From: an uncultured Clostridia bacterium
GTDB lineage: Bacteria > Bacillota > Clostridia > Oscillospirales > Acutalibacteraceae
Length of the DNA stretch: 64,000 bases
Assembly (NCBI GenBank): GCA_937907605.1
Contig: CALCYI010000009.1
Span: 24,405-88,404 of the forward strand
Direction of reading: 5' to 3'
A model generated the notes under the pieces. The model was not told the DNA's origin. It saw only the letters and a list, made by a program, of their open reading frames with translations, and searched no databases. The translations under genes were made by a program, and so were the position numbers. Below, one piece after another: positions 24,441-33,399 of this stretch (positions are counted from its first letter, which is position 1; the number at the start of each line of letters is the position of its first letter).

Positions 24441-25193
24441 ATGAAAAATTCAGCTATTGATAAAGATTCGAAAATAAGTATTATTACAACTATCGTAATA
24501 CTTGTGTCCTATGCGGCGCAGAGGCTTTTCGGCTTTTATGCCGAGCCTACTAAGCAGATTGCCATTATCCTCGCTATGTTTAATACCGCGCTTCTTCTTG
24601 CGGTAACTCTTATTCTGCTTAAAAGGACTAATGTATTCTTTGCGCTCCTCAGCGCGCTTATCGGGTTTAAAATGCTTCCCGTATCAATACCGTATCTCCA
24701 CTCCTTCTCAAAGGACGCGGATTTGCTTTATTTCGTAGTCGGCAAGGCTGCTATGGTTATCTTCGCCTTCGTTGCGTACAGCCTTTACAGAAAGCAGGAG
24801 GAGCCTAAGGCGATAAAGCCGCTACCGATAATTGCGCTGATGTTCTCCGTGCCGTTCTTCTCGGATATTTCGACGGTATTTACAAGCTATTTTCTTGACA
24901 GGACGGGGAGTATGCTTTACGGTTTCTTCTCGCAGTATGCGTGCTACATAGCGGCGTCCTTCGTAATACTCGGGATTGCGTATGCTTCGGGCTATGACTC
25001 AATGCGCTTTGCCGCATATTTTGAGTATGCCGCGCTTACAATAAATATTATAAGAGTTGCGGGCAGGGTTATACTTTTAATGAGCACCTCCGAGCATATC
25101 AGCAAAAGCAATTACGGCTGGCTCATTATTTACGCCGCTTTGATTATATGCTTTATCGTTGCAAAAAATATTAAAAAGAAAAAAGAATGTTAA
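24441..25193 (+). CDS. Polytopic membrane protein of unknown function
   Basis: A 250-residue protein with about seven hydrophobic segments (roughly 12-30, 38-58, 64-80, 95-115, 128-145, 170-190, 225-243) and a Lys-rich end. GGGTGAT precedes ATG 24441. I recognise no family. It has its own promoter and is not overlapped by neighbours. The pseudokinase gene follows after 79 bases with a separate promoter. Confidence 0.65.
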   Translation: MKNSAIDKDSKISIITTIVILVSYAAQRLFGFYAEPTKQIAIILAMFNTALLLAVTLILLKRTNVFFALLSALIGFKMLPVSIPYLHSFSKDADLLYFVVGKAAMVIFAFVAYSLYRKQEEPKAIKPLPIIALMFSVPFFSDISTVFTSYFLDRTGSMLYGFFSQYACYIAASFVILGIAYASGYDSMRFAAYFEYAALTINIIRVAGRVILLMSTSEHISKSNYGWLIIYAALIICFIVAKNIKKKKEC

Positions 25194-25204
25194 CAATTAC
25201 TCTG

Positions 25205-25233
25205 TTGACTTTATAAAATTATACTGATAATAT
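25205..25233 (+). promoter_or_regulatory. Promoter of the pseudokinase gene
   Basis: TTGACT (25205-25210), 17-base spacer, TAATAT (25228-25233). Confidence 0.65.
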
Positions 25234-25272
25234 ATTGAATTAGTCAAAAAATCTATATGCGAGGTTTATTTA

Positions 25273-26940
25273 ATGAGAGATTTAGATAATCTTTGTGTTA
25301 ACTGCTTTGCCGAGCTGACCGAGGGCGCGGTATGCGCCGAGTGCGGATACGATAACGATACCGACACGGGCTTTCTCTATCTTGAAAAGAAAACACTGCT
25401 TAAGGACAGATATGCCGCAGGAGCGTTTTTAAAGCATGAGAGCGACAGCGCGGTGTATTCGGGCTACGATACACAGCTTGACAAGAGAATAATAATCAGG
25501 GAATTTTATCCCAAGGGAATTGCAAGCAGGCTTGAGGGCAGTGCAGCGCTGCACATCCGCCAGAAGTATACCGATAAGATTGACTCATATAAGAAGTCGT
25601 TTAAAAATCTCTGGACAACCCTTCAGAAAATGCACGCGCTTTCCGCGGTGGTTCCCGTTTACGACGTGTTTGAGGAAAACGAGACGGTCTACGCGATAAT
25701 CGAGTATACCGAATCAATTCCGCTCAGGGAATACCTCCTCAGGAACGAAGAGGGATATATAAGCTGGGAGAGAGCAAGGCTTATGTTTATGCCAGTGCTC
25801 ACGACTATCGAGGCGCTCCACGCAAACGGTATCGTTCACGGCTCGATAACTCCCGACAGCCTTATGCTCTGCAGGGACGGAAAGGTTAAGCTTAACCCGT
25901 TTTGCATAAGCGAATGTGCAGACGCTTCCTCCGATTTTGAGTTCGTTGAAACGGACGGGTATACGGCGCTTGAGCAGTACGATAATTCACACGCTATGTC
26001 AAGCGCGACGGATATATACGCCTTTGCCGCATGTATTTACAGGGCGCTGGTAGGAACCAATCCGCCGAAGGCTACCGCAAGGGAAGCCAACGACAAGCTT
26101 ATGATACCGAACTCCATTGCGGAGCAGATTCCGATGCACGTAATTAAGGCGCTCGGCGGCGCGCTCCAGATTTATCCCGATAAGCGTATCAAGTCGGTAA
26201 CGCAGTTCAGGGAGCTGATTGACGCCGCACCGTCGGTAAAGGCTAATTCCCAGAGCGTTAATACGAAGTACAGCGAGGAGCTTGACCGTCAGCACCATAC
26301 GGACTATGCAAAGCTTGCAAAGCCCGAAAAGAATCACGGCAGGACGGTAATAAGTATCCTGAGTGTGCTGATAATACTTGCAATCGGCGCAGGCTTCTAC
26401 GCCGTTAAGAGCGGGCTTATCAAGCCGCAGGTTACCACTACAACCGAGCCCGTTTCGGTAGAGAGCTATCAGGTACCGAACTTTGCGGGCGGAGGCTACA
26501 CGAGGGACGACGTTGAAACCAACGGTGCGTGGAATTTACAGTTTAATATCACCTTTAACGAAGAGTTCTCAAAGGACGTCGAAAAGGGAATTATCTTTAA
26601 GCAGAGCGTAAAGGCGGGCGAGACCGTTGAACAGGGGACTGAAATCGTCCTTACGGTAAGCAAGGGTATACAGACCGCAGAGGTACCGAAGGATCTCGGC
26701 GGTAAGACGCTTGAGGAGGCTACTCAGGAGCTTGAGGCGCTCGGCTTCAAGGTTTCGAGCGTTGAGGTTTACAACGACGGCTCGCACGAGAAGGGCACGG
26801 TTAAGGAATCGTATTCAACCGCTCCCGAGGCGGGCACAGTCGCGGCTGTCGGCGATGAGATTATTATTCAGGTTTACGGCGAGGTTGAAACGACTACCGA
26901 GGCGACGACCGAAAGCACAACGTCCGACAGTAATGACTAA
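25273..26940 (+). CDS. Zinc-ribbon, Ser/Thr pseudokinase-like, PASTA-domain membrane protein
   Basis: A 555-residue protein. Cys8, Cys11, Cys21 and Cys24 form an N-terminal zinc ribbon. Residues 42-320 are a protein-kinase fold: GYDTQLDKRIIIREFYP, GYTALEQYD and TDIYAFAACIYRAL fit the Firmicute kinase group. Yet the beta-3 Lys is Arg76, the catalytic HRD is HGS (189-191) and DFG is NPF (208-210), so phosphotransfer is unlikely. A membrane helix is at 358-377, then two PASTA-like repeats (about 392-465 and 467-535) that could bind peptidoglycan, then a Thr-rich tail. It is probably a wall-sensing scaffold. A terminator follows at once. Confidence 0.88.
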   Translation: MRDLDNLCVNCFAELTEGAVCAECGYDNDTDTGFLYLEKKTLLKDRYAAGAFLKHESDSAVYSGYDTQLDKRIIIREFYPKGIASRLEGSAALHIRQKYTDKIDSYKKSFKNLWTTLQKMHALSAVVPVYDVFEENETVYAIIEYTESIPLREYLLRNEEGYISWERARLMFMPVLTTIEALHANGIVHGSITPDSLMLCRDGKVKLNPFCISECADASSDFEFVETDGYTALEQYDNSHAMSSATDIYAFAACIYRALVGTNPPKATAREANDKLMIPNSIAEQIPMHVIKALGGALQIYPDKRIKSVTQFRELIDAAPSVKANSQSVNTKYSEELDRQHHTDYAKLAKPEKNHGRTVISILSVLIILAIGAGFYAVKSGLIKPQVTTTTEPVSVESYQVPNFAGGGYTRDDVETNGAWNLQFNITFNEEFSKDVEKGIIFKQSVKAGETVEQGTEIVLTVSKGIQTAEVPKDLGGKTLEEATQELEALGFKVSSVEVYNDGSHEKGTVKESYSTAPEAGTVAAVGDEIIIQVYGEVETTTEATTESTTSDSND

Positions 26941-26943
26941 TAT

Positions 26944-26970
26944 AAAAAACGGCGGTCTCCGCCGTTTTTT
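26944..26970 (+). terminator. Rho-independent terminator
   Basis: Stem AAAAAACGGCGG/CCGCCGTTTTTT, 3-base loop, directly after the pseudokinase stop codon. Confidence 0.9.
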
Positions 26971-26972
26971 TA

Positions 26973-27080
26973 ATTCCGAATGATTAATTATGAATTGAGG
27001 GCGGGCGTGCCCGCACCCATTATAATCGTACGAAGCACCGATAATTCATCATTCATCATTTATAATTCATAATTCATAAT
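26973..27080 (+). repeat. Repeat C, copy 2
   Basis: AT-rich arms (TTAATTATGAATTG on the left; repeated ATTCATCATTCATCA and ATTCATAATTCATAAT on the right) around hairpin GCGGGC/GCCCGC and a GTACGAAGCAC segment. It has the same order of parts as 21031-21150. Confidence 0.65.
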
Positions 27081-27147
27081 TTTTTTTGCAACACTTTTGC
27101 GTTTTTCTTATACTATACAAATGAAAGCTTTCACAGGTGGTGACAAG

Positions 27148-27663
27148 ATGGACGAAAAGCAATTGGTGCTAAGCGCCAAAAACGGCGATAAGGATGCGTT
27201 TTCAGAGCTATACATATTATATAAGGACAGGCTTTACAGGTACGCGCTTTACCGTATCGGCAACGCTGACTCTGCCGAGGACGCGGTTTCCTCGTGCGTG
27301 CTGTCGGCATTCGAGCAGATAGGAAGGCTTAAAAAGCCCGAGGCGTTCTCCGCGTGGATATTTAAGATTTTGTACTATGCCTGCAACAGCGAGATTAAGG
27401 CTATAGCAAACAGAAGGAATATCGCGGACATAAACGGCGAGGAGGGAAGGACGCTCTCCTTTGACGCAGCGCTTGAAGAAAAAACCGAGCTGCAGCAGGC
27501 GCTTTCGATACTTAAGGAGGAGGAAAAAAGCATTGTGCTCCTATCCGTAGTATCGGGGCTCAGCAGTAAGGAAATATCAAAAATCAGCGATTTAAGCGCC
27601 GGCGCGGTACGTTCAAAGCTGTCACGAAGTCTGAAAAAAATGAGAGAGTATCTGGGTGATTAG
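27148..27663 (+). CDS. ECF-type RNA polymerase sigma factor
   Basis: I chose ATG 27148 (171 residues) because AGGTGGTGA precedes it; a longer reading from 27097 has no site. Region 2 (LYRYALYRIGNADSAEDAV) and region 4 (LSVVSGLSSKEISKISDLS then AVRSKLSRSLKK) are clear. A possible autoregulated promoter, GCAACA at 27088 with CTTATACTATA some 17 bases on, lies upstream. The next gene starts one base after the stop and probably encodes the membrane partner that controls this factor. Confidence 0.9.
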   Translation: MDEKQLVLSAKNGDKDAFSELYILYKDRLYRYALYRIGNADSAEDAVSSCVLSAFEQIGRLKKPEAFSAWIFKILYYACNSEIKAIANRRNIADINGEEGRTLSFDAALEEKTELQQALSILKEEEKSIVLLSVVSGLSSKEISKISDLSAGAVRSKLSRSLKKMREYLGD

Positions 27664-27664
27664 T

Positions 27665-29698
27665 ATGAAGAAAAACGATAATTTTGATTTCATTAAGGAT
27701 AAATTCGAAAAAGAGAATATCACCGCGCCCGAGAGCCTTGACAGCAGAATTGAAAAGGGCTTGCACGGCGGCGAAGAAAAAATAATTCCGCTGAAATCGG
27801 TTAACAAAAAGAGCCACAGGGGGCTTAAACGCTTTGCTGCGGTTGCGGCGTGCGTTGCGGTTGCTGTAACGTCGTTCGCGGTGGGAAATGCATATAGTAC
27901 TTACCCGAGAGTAAGTAATACCCCCACGCCGAGAGCGGTAACCTATAACGGCGAGGAGCTTCAGGGGCTCACCTACTTCAAGAGCTACGATGAGATTGAA
28001 ACGCTGTTTAAGGAGATAGATAAGAGGAATAACTACACTACTACAATGTATGGCACGGTCCGCAATTTCGGTTTCGTTGTTAAATCGAGTGCAGTGGCCG
28101 AGGACGCGGAAATGAGCGTTACTGCTGACGCGGCGCCTACCGCTACTGTTGGTGCTTCCCACGCTGAGACCAACAAGCAGGTGGACGCGGTTGACGAGGC
28201 GGATATGATTAAGACCGACTCCTCGCATATCTACTACATTCCTAATACAGTCGACAGGCTGATTATCTACTCCGCAGTCGACGGCAAAACCGAGAAGCTT
28301 TCACAGATTAAACCCGATAAGAACGAATATTTTAACGAGATGTTCCTTGCGGACGATAAGCTCGTAGTTATCGGCAATCATTCGTATTATAATTATTACT
28401 ATAACGACGTGATTGACTACGCCGAGGACGCTGAAAGCGACGAAAAGGATAACGACGACGTTGACGAGGAAAACTACGCTTTCGTAAAGACCTACGATAT
28501 TTCCGACATTAAAAACCCGAAGCTGAAAAGTGAATATAAGCAGAGCGGCTCTTACAGCTCCTCAAGGCTTTTAAACGGCGTGGTATACCTCGTTACGAAC
28601 GACGGGTATTACTACGGTTACAAGGGCTGTATCCCATGCGCTACGGGCGACGACGGCGAATACAAAAAAATAGCGGTTGAGGACATCTGCGGTATTTCCA
28701 ACACAGACTGCAAGTCCTACGCGGTAATCGGCGCAGTTGACATCAACACGGGCAAAAACAAGAGCGCGACCAAAGCGGTGCTCGGTATAAGCGAGGATAT
28801 TTACTGCAGCGAGAACAACCTTTACCTTGCGGGCACGGTCAACGAATGGGGTAAAAAGAGAACCGTAGCGGGCGAGGTATATGACGAGATAATCAGCGAA
28901 AACACGCAGATTATAAAGTACAGCCTTGACGGACTTAAGATTAAAGAGGTCGCAAGCGGTACGGTAAAGGGCAGGATTAACAATCAGTTCTCGATGGACG
29001 AGTACGACGGCAATTTCAGAATTGCTACAACAAGCTACGCGTGGTATTCAAGCATGGAAAAGGACACAAATAATCTCTTTGTGCTTGACTCAGAGCTTAA
29101 GGAGCTCGGCAGCGTTACGGGCTTTGCGAAAAACGAGCATATCGAGGCGGTGCGTTTTATGGGCGACACGGCTTACGTTATCACCTACGTTCAGATTGAC
29201 CCGCTCTTTGTAATTGACCTCAGCGACCCGAAGAATCCCGAAATCAAGGGCGAGGTTGAGATTGAGGGCTTTTCCTCTCAGCTTACGCCGATTGACGAAA
29301 ATACTCTGCTCGGTATAGGATATGCTACGGCGGATAACGGCTACGGCGGCGAGATGTCCGACGGGCTCAAGATAGTAATCTTTGACGTAAGCGACAAGAC
29401 GAAGCCGAGGGTTGCCGCGCAGAAGTCAATACCCGACAGCTGGAGCGTTGCGCAGGAAAACCACAAGGCGATAGTTAAAAACTCCGAGGCGGGATACTTT
29501 GCAATTCCGTTTGAAATGTACGACGACACGAAGAGCGACTACGGCAGCGGCGCGCTGCTCATAGTACCCGAAAACAATCAGCTCAAAATCAAGAACTTCA
29601 AGACCGGAAAGGATGCGGAGAGGGTAACCTATATCGGAAACTACCTCTACGTATTCGGCGGCGAGGTCGGCATTATTGATTCGTTTGAACTTCAGTAA
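27665..29698 (+). CDS. Secreted beta-propeller domain membrane protein, probable partner of the ECF sigma factor
   Basis: A 677-residue protein; ATG 27665 is used, since the GTG at 27656 lies inside the upstream gene. Residues 1-45 are cytoplasmic and charged (IKDKFEKENITAPESLDSRI), 46-68 are the membrane helix, and from about 150 the outer part matches the beta-propeller family PF09826 (ETNKQVDAVDEADMIKTDSSHIYY as landmark, positions near 165-188). The short inner segment looks like the sigma-binding end of ECF anti-sigma factors, so the protein may hold the sigma factor until the propeller senses a signal. This role is inference. Confidence 0.8.
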   Translation: MKKNDNFDFIKDKFEKENITAPESLDSRIEKGLHGGEEKIIPLKSVNKKSHRGLKRFAAVAACVAVAVTSFAVGNAYSTYPRVSNTPTPRAVTYNGEELQGLTYFKSYDEIETLFKEIDKRNNYTTTMYGTVRNFGFVVKSSAVAEDAEMSVTADAAPTATVGASHAETNKQVDAVDEADMIKTDSSHIYYIPNTVDRLIIYSAVDGKTEKLSQIKPDKNEYFNEMFLADDKLVVIGNHSYYNYYYNDVIDYAEDAESDEKDNDDVDEENYAFVKTYDISDIKNPKLKSEYKQSGSYSSSRLLNGVVYLVTNDGYYYGYKGCIPCATGDDGEYKKIAVEDICGISNTDCKSYAVIGAVDINTGKNKSATKAVLGISEDIYCSENNLYLAGTVNEWGKKRTVAGEVYDEIISENTQIIKYSLDGLKIKEVASGTVKGRINNQFSMDEYDGNFRIATTSYAWYSSMEKDTNNLFVLDSELKELGSVTGFAKNEHIEAVRFMGDTAYVITYVQIDPLFVIDLSDPKNPEIKGEVEIEGFSSQLTPIDENTLLGIGYATADNGYGGEMSDGLKIVIFDVSDKTKPRVAAQKSIPDSWSVAQENHKAIVKNSEAGYFAIPFEMYDDTKSDYGSGALLIVPENNQLKIKNFKTGKDAERVTYIGNYLYVFGGEVGIIDSFELQ

Positions 29699-29705
29699 TA
29701 ATATT

Positions 29706-29731
29706 AAAGGAGGCGCTGCCTCCTTTTTTAT
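29706..29731 (+). terminator. Rho-independent terminator
   Basis: Stem AAAGGAGGC/GCCTCCTTT with a GCT loop and a run of T. It closes the sigma/propeller operon. Confidence 0.85.
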
Positions 29732-29760
29732 TTGACATACTGCGCGGCAATTAATATAAT
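29732..29760 (+). promoter_or_regulatory. murF promoter
   Basis: TTGACA (29732-29737), 17-base spacer, TATAAT (29755-29760); both consensus. The -35 box touches the T tract of the upstream terminator. Confidence 0.85.
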
Positions 29761-29778
29761 ATTACCGAGGTGACAAAA

Positions 29779-31152
29779 ATGGAAAAGCTAATGTTATCCG
29801 AAATAATTAAAAGCATTAACGCGGCTTGTCCGCTTGATGAGGATATTGAGATTACGGGCGTGAGCACGGATACCCGTACTATTCAGAAAGGCGACCTTTT
29901 TATTGCCCTCTCGGGCGAGAAGTTCGACGCTCACGATTATATAGACGTTGCAGAAAAGAACGGCGCGGTGGCTGCAGTATGCTCAAGAGAGGTTGAGGCG
30001 GGTATACCGATGCTTTACGTTGACGATACGCTCCTTGCGCTCCACAGCCTCGCAGCATATTACAGGGAAAAGCTCGGCATAAAGGTCGTCGGCGTTACGG
30101 GAAGTAACGGAAAGACGACTACCCGTGATATGACAGCCGCGGTGCTGAGGTCAAAATACAGCGTTTATTCAACCGCAAAGAATTTCAATAACGAGATAGG
30201 TCTGCCTAAGAGCGTGCTTGAGCTTGATGAAAGCTACGATATCGCAGTGCTTGAAATGGGAATGAACCACCTCGGCGAAATCAGTAGGCTTACTGATATT
30301 GCAAAGCCCGATGCGGCGCTGATTACTAACGTCGGTATGGCGCATATCGGAAATCTCGGCTCTCAGGAGAATATTCTTAAGGCAAAGCTCGAAATCCTTG
30401 AGGGGATTAAAAAGGACGGCTTAATTGTACTTAACGGCGACGACGCTCTGCTCAGAGGCGCGGACACGAAGGGTATAAAAAAAGCCTATATCGGTATCGG
30501 TGAGGATACGGAGAAAGACCTTTATGCAAAGGATATTGAAGCAAGGGACGGCTGTACTTATTTTACCGCCGTATATGACGGTGAGGAGTACAGAGGATAT
30601 ATTCCCGTGCTCGGTAATTACAACGTATCAAACGCGCTTGAGGCGATGAGAATAGGTGTTCATTTCGGCGTTACGGTTGACGAGGCGTTCAGTGCGCTCG
30701 AAAAATATCGTACCGTCAAAATGCGTCAGGAGGCAGAACTTGTCGGAGGCGTAAAGCTCGTTAAGGATTACTATAACGCAAGCCCCGATTCCGCACGCGT
30801 TGCGCTTGAAACCCTCAGTATACACGCGGGCACAGGTAAAAGAATCGCCGTACTCGGCGAGATGCTCGAGCTCGGCGAATTCGGCGAAAAGGCGCATTAC
30901 GACCTCGGCGAAATGTGCGTTAAAAATGGCGTTGACTACGCGTTTTTCATCGGCAAGGACTGCGAAGAATTCAAAAGGGGAATGCCCGATAATTCAGAGG
31001 TGTTCTCCGCTGATGAAAGGGAAGAGCTTGAAAACGCGCTCAGGCGCTTTGTCGAAAGCGGACGGCTTTCAGAGGGCGATGCAATTCTTATAAAAGGCTC
31101 CAGAGGAATGAAAATGGAGCAGTTTTACGAGGTGCTCAAATCCATACTGTAA
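29779..31152 (+). CDS. murF: UDP-MurNAc-tripeptide--D-alanyl-D-alanine ligase
   Basis: A 457-residue cytoplasmic Mur ligase that adds D-Ala-D-Ala to the peptidoglycan precursor. The three-domain order is kept: an N-terminal UDP-binding part, the ATP site GVTGSNGKTTTRD near residue 107 and NFNNEIGLP, then the C-terminal domain with YYNASPDS. GAGGTGA sits seven bases before ATG 29779; a GTG at 29770 is in frame but overlaps that site. It converges with ddl, the gene for the previous step, across a shared terminator. Confidence 0.93.
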   Translation: MEKLMLSEIIKSINAACPLDEDIEITGVSTDTRTIQKGDLFIALSGEKFDAHDYIDVAEKNGAVAAVCSREVEAGIPMLYVDDTLLALHSLAAYYREKLGIKVVGVTGSNGKTTTRDMTAAVLRSKYSVYSTAKNFNNEIGLPKSVLELDESYDIAVLEMGMNHLGEISRLTDIAKPDAALITNVGMAHIGNLGSQENILKAKLEILEGIKKDGLIVLNGDDALLRGADTKGIKKAYIGIGEDTEKDLYAKDIEARDGCTYFTAVYDGEEYRGYIPVLGNYNVSNALEAMRIGVHFGVTVDEAFSALEKYRTVKMRQEAELVGGVKLVKDYYNASPDSARVALETLSIHAGTGKRIAVLGEMLELGEFGEKAHYDLGEMCVKNGVDYAFFIGKDCEEFKRGMPDNSEVFSADEREELENALRRFVESGRLSEGDAILIKGSRGMKMEQFYEVLKSIL

Positions 31153-31156
31153 TTGA

Positions 31157-31184
31157 AAAAAGGCTCACAGTGTGAGCCTTTTTA
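31157..31184. terminator. Bidirectional terminator between murF and ddl
   Basis: Stem AAAAAGGCTCAC/GTGAGCCTTTTT with loop AGT, A tract on the left and T tract on the right, placed exactly between the two stop codons. Confidence 0.88.
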
Positions 31185-32216
31185 TTATTCGTATTTTGCA
31201 AGTGAAAGCTGAACGATTTTATCACAGAGCGTGGGGTAATCAATTCCGATTGCCTGCGCCTCCTGCGGAAGCAGGCTCATTCCCGTCATACCCGGGAGGG
31301 AGTTCGCCTCAAGCGCGTAGAATTCACCGTCAACCTCGTTTAAAATATAGTCTATTCTTCCGTAAACCTCAAGGTCAAGCGCCTTGAATACCGCCATTGC
31401 ACTCTTTTTAACCTTATCGTTTTCCTCGTCCGTAAGGTCGGCGGGGCAGATTTCCTCGGTCATGCCGGGCTGATATTTATTAGCGTAGTCATAAAAGCCC
31501 GCCTTGGGTTTAATTTCAATCGGGGGTAAAACGGTGTCGCCGAGCACGCCTACGGAAAATTCGCGTCCCTTAATATACTGCTCAACGATAACCTCGTTTT
31601 CGTACTTAAACGCAGCTTTGACGGCGCTTTCGTAATCCGCTTCGTTCATTACTATCGATACTCCGACGGAGGAACCGCCCGAGCTCGGCTTAATAACGCA
31701 GGGAACACCGAACGGAGCCGGTTTACATTCGCCGTTTCGAAGCACGATGTACTGCGCGTTGATAATATCGTTTGCGAACATCATCTGCTTTGAGATATAT
31801 TTATTCATCGCAATCGCGGAGCCGAGAGAGCCCGAGCCCGTATACTTTATTCCGAGCAGGTCGAAAGCCGCCTGCACCTTGCCGTTCTCGCCGTCCTCGC
31901 CGTGAAGCGCCATAAATACGATGTCGGCGCTCTTGCAGATTTCAAGAACGTTCTTTCCGAAAAGCCCTTTAATGCTGCTGTCCCTCGCCGCCTTGATTTC
32001 CTCAATGCTCGGGTCAACAAGACCGATTGCGGCAACGGCATAATACTCCTTAGTCCTGTTAAAAAAGGTATCGGGGTCAGGGTCGTAACCGAGGAATAAG
32101 TCAAGAAGGTGCGCGTTGTGCCCCTTTTTCTTAAGAGCGTTAACAACGTTTCTTCCCGAGGTGAGCGATACGTCGCGCTCCGTGCTTATTCCGCCTGCTA
32201 AAACTACTATGTTCAT
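31185..32216 (-). CDS. ddl: D-alanine--D-alanine ligase
   Basis: A 343-residue ATP-grasp enzyme that joins two D-Ala. The N-terminal GGISTERDVSLTSG, the HGEDGENG loop, the central KPSSGGSSVGVS and the C-terminal EANSLPGMTGMSLLPQEA metal/ADP site are present. GAGA-type ribosome binding site TAGGAGAT precedes ATG 32216. A probable promoter (TAGACA, 17 bases, TATAAT on the minus strand) lies within 60 bases upstream. The acceptor D-Ala rather than D-Lac/D-Ser is assumed, not shown. Confidence 0.92.
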   Translation of the reverse strand: MNIVVLAGGISTERDVSLTSGRNVVNALKKKGHNAHLLDLFLGYDPDPDTFFNRTKEYYAVAAIGLVDPSIEEIKAARDSSIKGLFGKNVLEICKSADIVFMALHGEDGENGKVQAAFDLLGIKYTGSGSLGSAIAMNKYISKQMMFANDIINAQYIVLRNGECKPAPFGVPCVIKPSSGGSSVGVSIVMNEADYESAVKAAFKYENEVIVEQYIKGREFSVGVLGDTVLPPIEIKPKAGFYDYANKYQPGMTEEICPADLTDEENDKVKKSAMAVFKALDLEVYGRIDYILNEVDGEFYALEANSLPGMTGMSLLPQEAQAIGIDYPTLCDKIVQLSLAKYE

Positions 32217-32296
32217 AACAATCTCCTAAAATTTATCTTTAACATTATAATATATTCACGCTCAATTGTCTATATTATTTTTAAGTTTTGCAATTG

Positions 32297-32325
32297 TTGA
32301 CATATTTCAGCGAATGATATAAAAT
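32297..32325 (+). promoter_or_regulatory. Promoter of the family-2 glycosyltransferase gene
   Basis: TTGACA (32297-32302), 17-base spacer, TAAAAT (32320-32325). Confidence 0.75.
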
Positions 32326-32350
32326 ATACTCGGTTTAAGGAGTTGAGAAA

Positions 32351-33289
32351 ATGGACAAAATCGCAGTTTTGATTCCCTGCTTTAACGAAGCTAAGACAAT
32401 AGCCAAGGTTGTTACGGATTTTAAAAGAGTACTTCCCGGGGCTGTAATATACGTATACGATAATAATTCAACCGACGGTACCGCAAAAATCGCCGAGGCG
32501 GCAGGCGCGGTCGTAAGGTACGAGTATCAGCAGGGCAAGGGCAACGTTATTCGCCGTATGTTCCGCGAAATCGACGCAGAGTGCTATATTATGATAGACG
32601 GCGACGATACATATCCCGCCGAGGCTGCGCCGGAAATGGTTGAAAAGGTGCTTGAAAGGAAGGTCGATATGGTGGTCGGCGACAGGCTTTCGTCAACTTA
32701 TTTTGAAGAGAATAAAAGACCCTTCCACAATTTCGGCAACGACCTTGTCAGGAAGAGCATCAATTTCCTGTTTAAAAATGATATTAAGGATATCATGACG
32801 GGCTACCGCGCGTTCAGCTACGAGTTCGTAAAGACCTTCCCCGTGCTCTCAAAGGGCTTTGAGATTGAAACGGAAATGAGTATTCACTCTGTCGATAAAA
32901 ATATGCTCGTTGAAAATGTCGTTATCGAATACCGCGACAGACCCGAGGGCAGCGAATCAAAGCTCAATACCGTGTCCGACGGAATCAAGGTGCTTAAAAC
33001 GATTTTCAGGCTCTTTGCGGTATACAAGCCGCTGGTTTTTTACGGAATAATAGCCGCAGTGCTTGCGGTACTGTCAATTGTTTTCTTTATTCCCGTATTA
33101 GTGGAGTATGCAAGGACGGGGCTCGTGCCGAAATTCCCGACTCTGATTGTATGCGGCTTCGGGATTGTTGCGGCAATACAGGCTCTGTTTGCGGGTATTA
33201 CGCTCCAGACCTTAAGACAAAAAGAAAAGCACGATTTCGAAATGCGGCTTCAGCAGGTAGATTACCACAAAAAAAGACTGTTAAAGTAA
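32351..33289 (+). CDS. Family-2 glycosyltransferase with C-terminal membrane helices (DPM1-like)
   Basis: A 312-residue protein. The GT-A domain (1-215) has VLIPCFNEAKTI, YDNNSTDGT and MIDGDDTYP, as in dolichyl- or undecaprenyl-phosphate sugar transferases. Two membrane helices follow (about 228-250 and 260-285) and a basic tail. Such enzymes load a sugar onto undecaprenyl phosphate at the inner membrane face, for wall-polymer or protein glycosylation. It starts at ATG 32351 after AAGGAG and has its own promoter and terminator. The sugar is unknown. Confidence 0.88.
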   Translation: MDKIAVLIPCFNEAKTIAKVVTDFKRVLPGAVIYVYDNNSTDGTAKIAEAAGAVVRYEYQQGKGNVIRRMFREIDAECYIMIDGDDTYPAEAAPEMVEKVLERKVDMVVGDRLSSTYFEENKRPFHNFGNDLVRKSINFLFKNDIKDIMTGYRAFSYEFVKTFPVLSKGFEIETEMSIHSVDKNMLVENVVIEYRDRPEGSESKLNTVSDGIKVLKTIFRLFAVYKPLVFYGIIAAVLAVLSIVFFIPVLVEYARTGLVPKFPTLIVCGFGIVAAIQALFAGITLQTLRQKEKHDFEMRLQQVDYHKKRLLK

Positions 33290-33294
33290 AAAAG

Positions 33295-33335
33295 AAATGC
33301 AATGTTTTCCGTGTGGAAAATATTGCATTTTTTAT
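33295..33335 (+). terminator. Rho-independent terminator
   Basis: A 16-bp stem with two internal mismatches (33295-33310 with 33315-33330), GTGT loop, then a T-rich run. Confidence 0.85.
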
Positions 33336-33399
33336 TTGGAATGAACGCTCCCTTTTTGTACAAAATATTACAGTAACGAATATAAAAGGGGAAATATAA

